Source of the DNA: Burkholderiaceae bacterium
GTDB lineage: Bacteria; Pseudomonadota; Gammaproteobacteria; Burkholderiales; Burkholderiaceae_E
DNA length: 6,433 bases
Reading direction: 5' to 3'
Assembly: GCA_023258775.1 (NCBI GenBank)
Contig: JALQWJ010000088.1
Location: forward strand, 1 to 6,433
The notes below the pieces were generated by a model. It made no database searches. It saw nothing but the letters and a program-made list of their open reading frames with translations, and was not told the DNA's origin. Position numbers and translations under genes: made by a program. Below, one piece after another: positions 1 to 5,504 of this stretch. Position 1 is the first letter of the stretch. Every line of letters starts with the position of its first letter.

Positions 1-1776
1 GGCAAGCCAGTCTTGCAAGACCGTCATGCTCAAGCCACCCCAAAGCGGTCCCCAAACGCTTTGAAGACCTCCTAGCAACACCATGACCAAGATATCGACT
101 GAGCGACTGATCGATAAAAGATCTGGTGCGATACTTCCCTTGGAGAACGCAAATAATGCACCGGCAAGTCCAGCAAGCCAGGCAGCACTAACAAAGGCAA
201 ACCATTGCAGCGGTGCTTTGGCAATTCCTTGAGCTTGTAGCCTAAGCGGTGCGTCACGGGCAGCGCGCAAAGCCAGAGCCCAATAACTTTGATGAATTCG
301 CCTTATTAAATAGAACGAAAAAACAAGTAAGCACAGAACCAGCAGCGCAAAGATCCGGCGTTCTGCGAAAGCACCTTCGGGCCAGATACCGACCAAACCA
401 TTGCTACCACCTGCAAACTCATCCCATTGATAAACAATTGACCACAATATTTGCGCAAAGGCCAGCGTAAGCATGGCGAGATAAACGCCGCTCAGTCGAA
501 TACAGGCACTCGCAAAAAGCATCGCAACAGCTGCTGCAATCCAGGGTGCAATCAAAACACTGGCCAAAAACCCCCAGTTGAACTTCAGACTCAATAAAGC
601 TGCAGCATAGGCGCCAGTACCGAAGTAAGCGGCGTGACCGAAGGAGTGCAAACCGGCAGCCGACATCATCCAGTGCAAGGACGCGGCAAGCATGACCATC
701 AACATCATGTCAATCCCGAGTACAGTGCCATAGTCCTTGGGACCCGATAGGTAAATTGCGATGGCCGCAAGCGCAATGACCAAAACGATCATCCCCATTT
801 GCAATCGGCCAAGCGGCAAAGGCGCTGTTTCTGGTCGATGGACGCTACGCGCAACGCTCAAAGCCTTACCCATCAGACCCCAGGGCCGAATCATCAGCAC
901 CACCGCCATGATGATAAATTCAACAACGAGCGTGAGCTTTGGCATTGCGATTTGCATGCCAAAAAAGCTAACCGTACCTGCCCAGGCACAGAGCGCTTTG
1001 GTAATGCCAATACAAAGCGAGGCTAGAAATGCGCCAGGGATTGAGCCAAGTCCACCGACCACGACAACCACAAAAGCATCGCCGACAACCTGCAAATCCA
1101 AGGCCAAATTGGCGGGCTCTCGTGGCATTTGCAAGGCACCTGCAAACGCTGCAAGCGCCGAACCCAAGGCAAACACCGAGGCCATCAGACGGGGTTGGTT
1201 CACACCGAGCAAGGCGCACATCTCACGATCTTCACTTGCCGCGCGCACACAAAGTCCCCACGAACTGCGCTTGAGTAAAAACCATAATAAAAAAAGAACG
1301 ATTGGCCCAATCGCAATCAGGAGCAAATCGTAAACCGGGAAACGGCGATCAACAATGCTGATATGGCCTGCAAGACCCGGTGCTCTCGGTCCAAGCAAAT
1401 CTTCCGCCCCAAAGATCGCGAGAGCCGCATCACGAATTATCAGGACCAGCGCAAAGCTTGCGAGCAATTGCATGAGTTCGGGCTCGGCGTAAAGACGACG
1501 CAAAATGCCGCGTTCAATCACATAGCCAAGGGCTGCAACGATGAGGCCACTCAACAACACAGCCATCCAAAAGGCTAAGCCTTCATGCGAGGGAAAGATT
1601 GTTCCAAAGTACCCGGCCGTTGTACAGGCCGCATAAAGGCCCAGCATATAGAACGATCCATGCGCGAAATTGACGATCCTGCTTACGCCAAAAATTAGCG
1701 ATAAGCCCGAGGCCATTAAGAACAGCGTCGATGCACTGGCAAGCCCATTGAGTATCTGGATGAGAAGACTTTCCAT
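1..1776 (-). CDS. Fused LivH-LivM branched-chain amino acid ABC transporter permease, C-terminus cut by window edge
   Basis: The frame stays open for 592 codons from ATG at 1776 to the left edge, without a stop. Residues 1-300 read as a LivH permease: an opening helix, NFAHGSFYMLG at 36-46, and a cytoplasmic loop with the EAA-like stretch RAASEDREMCALLGV at 178-192, followed by helices and VVGGLGSIPGA at 239-249. A hydrophilic linker (about 305-325) leads into a LivM permease: SFGHAAYFGTGAYAAA at 378-393, GGSNGLVGI at 456-464, and a second loop, ALRAARDAP at 502-510. Together they would form both membrane channels of a Liv/HAAT importer in the inner membrane, working with the LivK-like protein encoded 97 bp upstream. 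LivH and LivM are normally two genes of roughly 300 residues each; I translated across the junction and found no stop or frameshift, so the fusion is real in this sequence. There is no clear Shine-Dalgarno before the ATG; a TTG ten codons upstream is possible. The substrate is unknown, and a further C-terminal fusion to an ATPase domain cannot be excluded. Confidence 0.92.
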   Translation of the reverse strand, partial: MESLLIQILNGLASASTLFLMASGLSLIFGVSRIVNFAHGSFYMLGLYAACTTAGYFGTIFPSHEGLAFWMAVLLSGLIVAALGYVIERGILRRLYAEPELMQLLASFALVLIIRDAALAIFGAEDLLGPRAPGLAGHISIVDRRFPVYDLLLIAIGPIVLFLLWFLLKRSSWGLCVRAASEDREMCALLGVNQPRLMASVFALGSALAAFAGALQMPREPANLALDLQVVGDAFVVVVVGGLGSIPGAFLASLCIGITKALCAWAGTVSFFGMQIAMPKLTLVVEFIIMAVVLMIRPWGLMGKALSVARSVHRPETAPLPLGRLQMGMIVLVIALAAIAIYLSGPKDYGTVLGIDMMLMVMLAASLHWMMSAAGLHSFGHAAYFGTGAYAAALLSLKFNWGFLASVLIAPWIAAAVAMLFASACIRLSGVYLAMLTLAFAQILWSIVYQWDEFAGGSNGLVGIWPEGAFAERRIFALLVLCLLVFSFYLIRRIHQSYWALALRAARDAPLRLQAQGIAKAPLQWFAFVSAAWLAGLAGALFAFSKGSIAPDLLSISRSVDILVMVLLGGLQSVWGPLWGGLSMTVLQDWLA

Positions 1777-1796
1777 ACTTTGTAACGCGCTAAGCA

Positions 1797-1815
1797 GGCA
1801 AGACAAGGGGTTGCC
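1797..1815 (-). other. Weak inverted repeat between the binding-protein and permease genes
   Basis: GGCAA and TTGCC arms with a 9-nt loop lie in the 97-bp gap between the livK-like stop and the permease start. In RNA the stem could extend by two G-U pairs. Stem-loops between a highly expressed binding-protein gene and its permease gene often set their expression ratio. This one is short, has no U-run, and may be chance. Confidence 0.2.
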
Positions 1816-1873
1816 CAGCCGCTGCGGCACATCTGCGATTCACAGGCTACCTGGGATATCGCTTGCACTCAAA

Positions 1874-3079
1874 CTAGGGCTTGGGACGCAGTTGCCGAAC
1901 CTGTTCGTCGCTAGGGAGATGTTTGGCGCCATCAGCGTAGCGAATCTGCTGCATCACGCCTTTGCCAGCCTGCACGCCGATCCGCCCAACATAAGCACCC
2001 ATGGTGCTTTGGTGGTCGATCGCCCGAAAACGAGCGGGGCCAAAGGGCGTATCAAACTCCAAGCCCTGAAAGGCTGCGACAAGCTTCTCGGTGTCAACAC
2101 TTCCTGCGGCCTTGAACCCCGCTGCAAGGGCTTTGATGGTGCTATAGCCTACGACGGAACCAAGTCTCGGGTAATCTTTATAACGATTCTGGTAGGCCTC
2201 CAGAAATCGCTTATGCGCCGGCGACTCAATCGCATACCAGGGGTAGCCAGTCACGATCCATCCTTGTGGCGCTTCAGCTTTCAGGGGATCGAGATACTCT
2301 GGCTCGCCAGTCAAAAGACTAACCACCGCTGCTTTCTCGAACAAGCCACGGTTATTGCCTTCACGGACAAACTTTGCCAGGTCTGCGCCAAAGAGCACAT
2401 TAAAGATCGCATCGGGCTTTGACTCGGCCAAGGCCTGTACCACCGGCCCAGCATCTAATTTGCCAAGCGGGCTTGCCTGCTCGGCTACGAACTCCACATC
2501 GGGTTGTAATGCTTTTAGTCTTGCTTTAAAGCTCGCCACAGCCGACTGTCCGTACTCATAGTTAGGGTAGACCAAGGCCCAACGCCGACGTTTGAGTGCA
2601 ACTGCCTCAGCAATGAGCATGTCGACTTGCATATACGTTGAAGGACGAAGTCGAAATGTATAACGATGGCCTTGCTGCCAGACAATCTTGTCTGTCAACG
2701 GCTCTGAGGCAAGAAAGAAAACTTTTCGCTGACGAGCCAAATCAGACACAGCAAGTCCGACATGCGATAAAAAAGTACCCGCCAAGACATCAACCTTTTC
2801 GGCACTTAAGAGCTCTTCGGCGGCGCGGACCGCATCAGCTGGCGAGGCATTATCGTCACGATAAATGACCTGTATTTTTCGGCCCAGCACCCCACCTGAA
2901 GCGTTGACTTCGTCAAGTGCTAAGTCGATTCCTTTACGATAAGGTTCAAGGAATGCAGCCTGAGCCTTATAGCTGTTGATTTCACCGATTCGGATTGGCC
3001 CGGCCGTTGATTGTGCTTGTACTGAGCATGCAAGTAGGCTAAGGCTTATGATCGAGATGATCGACGCAAAGATGTTCAC
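1874..3079 (-). CDS. LivK-type periplasmic substrate-binding protein of an ABC transporter (Peripla_BP_6 family)
   Basis: This 401-residue protein is typical in length for type I periplasmic binding proteins of Liv/HAAT importers. Residues 1-22 form a hydrophobic export signal. It contains LLAC at 15-18, which could be a lipobox, and also VQA at 20-22, which would suit signal peptidase I; the n-region has no Lys or Arg, which is odd. The mature domain starts with PIRIGEINSY (28-37), then GIDLALDEVNASGGVLGRKIQVIYRDDNASP (50-80), the family's usual first lobe with the substrate-loop region. WALVYPNYEYGQSAV (167-181) marks entry to the second lobe, and FRAIDHQSTMGAYVGRI (351-367) is the conserved C-terminal strand pair. 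The start is GTG, the only usable start after an in-frame TGA nine codons upstream, with a weak GAGAG ribosome site 7 nt before it. It presumably delivers a small amino acid or related solute to the fused permease encoded next; specificity cannot be read from sequence. Confidence 0.93.
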   Translation of the reverse strand: MNIFASIISIISLSLLACSVQAQSTAGPIRIGEINSYKAQAAFLEPYRKGIDLALDEVNASGGVLGRKIQVIYRDDNASPADAVRAAEELLSAEKVDVLAGTFLSHVGLAVSDLARQRKVFFLASEPLTDKIVWQQGHRYTFRLRPSTYMQVDMLIAEAVALKRRRWALVYPNYEYGQSAVASFKARLKALQPDVEFVAEQASPLGKLDAGPVVQALAESKPDAIFNVLFGADLAKFVREGNNRGLFEKAAVVSLLTGEPEYLDPLKAEAPQGWIVTGYPWYAIESPAHKRFLEAYQNRYKDYPRLGSVVGYSTIKALAAGFKAAGSVDTEKLVAAFQGLEFDTPFGPARFRAIDHQSTMGAYVGRIGVQAGKGVMQQIRYADGAKHLPSDEQVRQLRPKP

Positions 3080-3115
3080 GGTTGTGCTCTCAAAAAAGAT
3101 ACCAGTTCAGACCCG

Positions 3116-3146
3116 ATTATCGCCGCAGATGCAGACAATGCGTGAA
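3116..3146 (-). promoter_or_regulatory. Possible sigma70-type promoter for the livK-like gene
   Basis: On the minus strand GATAAT (3116-3121, five of six matches to TATAAT) follows TTCACG (3141-3146) with a 19-bp spacer, which is wider than the ideal 17. It sits about 37 bp before the GTG at 3079, so the leader would be about 30 nt. It overlaps the start of the divergent polymerase gene. The assignment rests on short matches only. Confidence 0.22.
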
Positions 3147-4505
3147 ATAAGCCTGATTGAAGGGCCAAAGCCGGGTGATGTCGAGGCGACAAGAACGGAA
3201 AAGCCTGCGCCGCGGCTAATCGCCCATCTCGACATGGATGCTTTTTTCGCATCGGTTGAACTGCTGCGCTTTCCACAATTGCAAGGGCTTGCGCTGGTTG
3301 TCGGCGGTCGCTCCAAAACCATCATGCAGCAGATGCAACAATTACAAGCACAATATGGCGCGCTCGAGTCTATTGCAGTGGCGCAAATGCCCAGACTGCG
3401 CCAGTATCAGGGCCGTGGCGTCATAACCACCGCAAGTTACGCTGCGAGGGCATTTGGTATTGGCTCCGGCATGGGCCTTATGAAAGCAGCAACGCGTTGC
3501 CCTGATGCAATCCTGCTTGCAGCTGACTTTGAACGTTATCGGGAGTATTCGAGACGATTTAAAGCGGTCATTCGCGACCAAGGCTTGTCGTTAGAGGACC
3601 GAGGCATTGATGAGGTTTATATCGATCTAAGTCATTGTGCGAGCCTCGAGCAGGCGCAAGCCTTATCGCGCCAGCTTCAATCAAGCATTTTCGAGGCGAC
3701 CCGTCTAAGCTGTTCAATTGGTCTTGCACCGAACAAACTGCTGGCAAAAATCGCAAGCGATTTACGAAAACCAAAAGGGCTAAGCATCCTCACACACGCA
3801 TCGATCGAAGAACAACTTTGGCCGCTTCCGGTCTCGCGCCTGCATGGCGTTGGCCCGCGAACAGCGACAAAGCTTTTGGCGCTCGGTATCAACACCATCG
3901 CTGAGCTCGCTGCAAGCAGACTCGACGATTTGCAAAGGCACTTTGGCTCAAGCCACAGCCGTTGGCTTATCGATGCAAGCTGGGGTATCGATGAAAGGCC
4001 TTTAGTACTCTCAAGCGAACCCCTGTCGATAAGCAGGGAAACAACGCTCGAGCGCGATATGCACCCCAAACAGGATCGACGCGAGCTCGGAGGGATCTTT
4101 ACACAGCTCTGTCATCAGCTTGCCACCGATTTACAACATAAAGAACGCTTGTGTCGAGTTATAAGCGTGAAAATTCGTAACGATCAATTCAAGACGAGCA
4201 CACGCGATGTTAGCTTTACGCAAGCAACTAACGACCCTGCACAGCTTCGACACTGGGCAAGTCAGTGCTTAAAGCGCTTTCCCTTTGATCGTCGAATAAG
4301 ACTTCTCGGCGTAAAGGCTGCCGGCCTTACTTCGAAGCAGCTAGTGACTGCCAGTCCTGTTGGACCGAAATCAGACCCGCATTGCGAAGGCATGTATTCA
4401 GAAAGTCTGGTAGCAAATGGCCTTGAGCAATCTCAGCCATCCGCGCCAGTTCAGCATCCACTTTGGCCTGAGCTTGAGCCAGAACCGACGACACCTGAAG
4501 TCTAG
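3129..4505 (+). CDS. dinB: DinB/Pol IV-like Y-family translesion DNA polymerase
   Basis: An error-prone polymerase that copies past damaged template bases in the cytoplasm, recruited by the beta clamp. Counting from ATG 3129 (458 residues), the palm opens with HLDMDAFFASVE: D35 is the first metal ligand and F40 the steric gate against ribonucleotides. GIDEVYIDLS at 159-168 supplies D161 and E162, so the active site is complete. SCSIGLAPNKLLAKIASDLRKP (194-215) is the Y-family signature, LHGVGPRTATKLLALGI (238-254) the helix-hairpin-helix thumb region, and SISRETTLERD (300-310) to about 400 the little finger. Unlike E. coli Pol IV (about 350 residues) it has an N-terminal extension of about 28 residues, a 35-residue glutamine-rich stretch at 61-95 and a 58-residue tail. 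The frame is open upstream to ATG 2976, but that part is antisense to the livK signal peptide, so I chose 3129; 3138 is equally possible and neither has a clear ribosome site. No LexA-like CTGT-N8-ACAG box was seen upstream. Confidence 0.93.
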   Translation: MQTMREISLIEGPKPGDVEATRTEKPAPRLIAHLDMDAFFASVELLRFPQLQGLALVVGGRSKTIMQQMQQLQAQYGALESIAVAQMPRLRQYQGRGVITTASYAARAFGIGSGMGLMKAATRCPDAILLAADFERYREYSRRFKAVIRDQGLSLEDRGIDEVYIDLSHCASLEQAQALSRQLQSSIFEATRLSCSIGLAPNKLLAKIASDLRKPKGLSILTHASIEEQLWPLPVSRLHGVGPRTATKLLALGINTIAELAASRLDDLQRHFGSSHSRWLIDASWGIDERPLVLSSEPLSISRETTLERDMHPKQDRRELGGIFTQLCHQLATDLQHKERLCRVISVKIRNDQFKTSTRDVSFTQATNDPAQLRHWASQCLKRFPFDRRIRLLGVKAAGLTSKQLVTASPVGPKSDPHCEGMYSESLVANGLEQSQPSAPVQHPLWPELEPEPTTPEV

Positions 4506-5022
4506 GAATAACCGTCACACCGTCAGCATCGCCGACCACCAGATCACCAGGCTCAATCGCAACACCGCCTGCAGAAATTGGGTTGTTGATTCGCCCAGCC
4601 ACGGATTTTGTTGGGCCATTAGGGTTGAATCCCGCTGCAAAAATTGGGAAATCAGCAAGAGCGCACTCGGCAACATCACGAACCGCGCCATCAATGACAA
4701 AGCCAGCAATGCCCGCCGCTTTAGCGTGAGCCGCCATCAAGCCACCCGTTAAGGCACAAGTTAAATCGCCCTTACCATCGACCACGATCACATCGCCAGG
4801 ACGGGCAAGCATCAAAGCGGCGTGAATCATTAAGTTATCGCCCGGTCTTACCTCGACGGTGAACGCAGGACCTGCGACTTGCATCGCAGGATTAAGTGCC
4901 TTAATGCGGCCTGATAAACCGCCCCGACGACCAGCAACATCAGCAAGAATCGCGGCTGGGAACTGTCGCGATTTCTCGACCCATTCGGGTGAAACTCGCT
5001 CAATATCAACGTTGACTGTCAC
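4327..5022 (-). CDS. RraA-like / 4-hydroxy-4-methyl-2-oxoglutarate aldolase family protein
   Basis: Members of this family are divalent-metal class II pyruvate aldolases that cleave HMG or related oxo acids and often decarboxylate oxaloacetate; others resemble RraA, the RNase E inhibitor. From GTG 5022 the protein has 231 residues. It shows RPGDNLMIHAAL near 59-70, RPGDVIVVDG near 74-83, and the key run GGLMAAHAKAAGIAGFVIDGAVRD at about 93-116, ending in the Arg-Asp pair that binds substrate and metal. GDLVVGDADGVTVIP (159-173) is the usual late strand pair. The intact Arg-Asp pair and the neighbour enzyme favour aldolase/decarboxylase activity over RNase E control, but this is inference. A GTG two codons earlier (5028) is only 1 nt from the AAGGAG site, so 5022 is preferred. 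It is the third gene of a minus-strand cluster, and its last 179 bp overlap the end of the convergent dinB gene. Confidence 0.9.
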   Translation of the reverse strand: MTVNVDIERVSPEWVEKSRQFPAAILADVAGRRGGLSGRIKALNPAMQVAGPAFTVEVRPGDNLMIHAALMLARPGDVIVVDGKGDLTCALTGGLMAAHAKAAGIAGFVIDGAVRDVAECALADFPIFAAGFNPNGPTKSVAGRINNPISAGGVAIEPGDLVVGDADGVTVIPRLQVSSVLAQAQAKVDAELARMAEIAQGHLLPDFLNTCLRNAGLISVQQDWQSLAASK

Positions 5023-5029
5023 AGGCACG

Positions 5030-5035
5030 CTCCTT
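5030..5035 (-). promoter_or_regulatory. Ribosome-binding site that decides the start of the RraA-like gene
   Basis: AAGGAG on the minus strand lies 7 nt before the GTG at 5022 but only 1 nt before the in-frame GTG at 5028. The spacing supports initiation at 5022, which shortens the protein by two residues (starting MTVNVDIE). Confidence 0.7.
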
Positions 5036-5036
5036 G

Positions 5037-5062
5037 ATTGATATCGATATAGTTATATTAAA
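5037..5062. promoter_or_regulatory. AT-rich gap with a 10-bp palindrome between the TerB-like and RraA-like genes
   Basis: The gap holds ATATCGATAT (5041-5050), a perfect palindrome, and on the minus strand a TATAAC hexamer about 30 bp before the GTG at 5022. It is far richer in A and T than the flanking genes. It could be an internal promoter or a small operator for the RraA-like gene, or simply relaxed spacer sequence. No convincing -35 hexamer was found. Confidence 0.2.
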
Positions 5063-5479
5063 TTAGCTTCCAAAAACCGTACGATTGTTTTTTACCGCAA
5101 TAGCCTGAAAGTAAGGGCGAAACTGGTCTTCGCTCACCGCCATGGCGTTTAGCAATTGGCCAAACATCGCCTGCTCCTGCGGTGCAGCCACACCGTCTGC
5201 CAGCAAGGAATCGCAAGCATTCACCAATAAACACAGGCGCTGTGCCTCATTTAATACGCCTGGTGCTGCTTGCAAGAACTGATCAAAACTAACGGCCCTA
5301 AAGTATTTGACTGCGGTTTCAAGCAAGCTGCGGTCGCCCCCAACAACACTTTGCAGCTGGCCAATCTCTTCTTCCTCGATCTGTCCGTCTGAGGCCATCA
5401 TATAAAGTAGCCCCACCGCTAAGGCCATACGCGGATTTAGCTTTGGTGGCTCGCTCTTGAACATATCAAACAATCCCAT
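5063..5479 (-). CDS. TerB-like domain protein (tellurite-resistance/DjlA-type helical domain)
   Basis: A 138-residue, probably cytoplasmic, all-helical protein. It fits the TerB-like fold found in tellurite-resistance TerB and at the N-terminus of DjlA. The short lead MGLFDMFKS is followed by a helix LNPRMALAVGLLYMMA and the acidic motif SDGQIEEEEIGQL (30-42). A second, weaker copy lies at LADGVAAPQEQAMFGQLL (93-110): D31, E35-E38 and D95, E102 are in the positions where TerB proteins carry metal-binding acidic residues. Length matches stand-alone TerB domains. No other ter genes (terC, terD, terZ) are nearby, so a direct role in tellurite resistance is not supported. It starts at ATG 5479 with AAGGAG 6 nt upstream, 25 bp after the stop of the deaminase-like gene, and is followed by the RraA-like gene, so it is probably co-transcribed with both. 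Its function with them is unknown. Confidence 0.85.
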   Translation of the reverse strand: MGLFDMFKSEPPKLNPRMALAVGLLYMMASDGQIEEEEIGQLQSVVGGDRSLLETAVKYFRAVSFDQFLQAAPGVLNEAQRLCLLVNACDSLLADGVAAPQEQAMFGQLLNAMAVSEDQFRPYFQAIAVKNNRTVFGS

Positions 5480-5485
5480 GCTCGA

Positions 5486-5491
5486 CTCCTT
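5486..5491 (-). promoter_or_regulatory. Ribosome-binding site of the TerB-like gene
   Basis: AAGGAG on the minus strand, 6 nt before the ATG at 5479, lies entirely within the 25-bp gap after the deaminase-like stop codon. It supports this start and translation from a shared transcript. Confidence 0.7.
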
Positions 5492-5504
5492 AAAAATTTG
5501 AGTG

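Noticed and set aside
249..470. 73-codon open frame on the plus strand
   Set aside because: It is antisense to the LivM half of the permease, with no motif and no ribosome-binding site.
761..1333. 190-codon open frame on the plus strand
   Set aside because: It lies antisense inside the fused permease. Its Thr/Ser/Lys-rich, low-complexity product has no family features.
1815..1825. GCCGC/GCGGC inverted repeat as a terminator after livK
   Set aside because: Its arms are separated by one base, so it cannot form a stable hairpin, and no T-run follows.
1670..2422. 250-codon open frame on the plus strand
   Set aside because: It is antisense to the well-supported livK-like gene and the permease start, shows no recognisable domain, and is explained by the codon composition of the real genes.
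2976..3128. Longer dinB reading from ATG 2976 (adds 51 residues)
   Set aside because: The added part is mostly antisense to the livK signal peptide and mature start, and has no resemblance to polymerase N-termini. The conserved polymerase sequence begins only near RLIAHLDMD.
3677..4069. 130-codon open frame on the minus strand
   Set aside because: It is a shadow inside dinB, whose catalytic and DNA-binding motifs cover the same bases.
5063..5479. Tellurite-resistance operon
   Set aside because: Only a single TerB-like domain is present, with no terC, terD, terE or terZ homologue in the window; the name reflects fold, not function.
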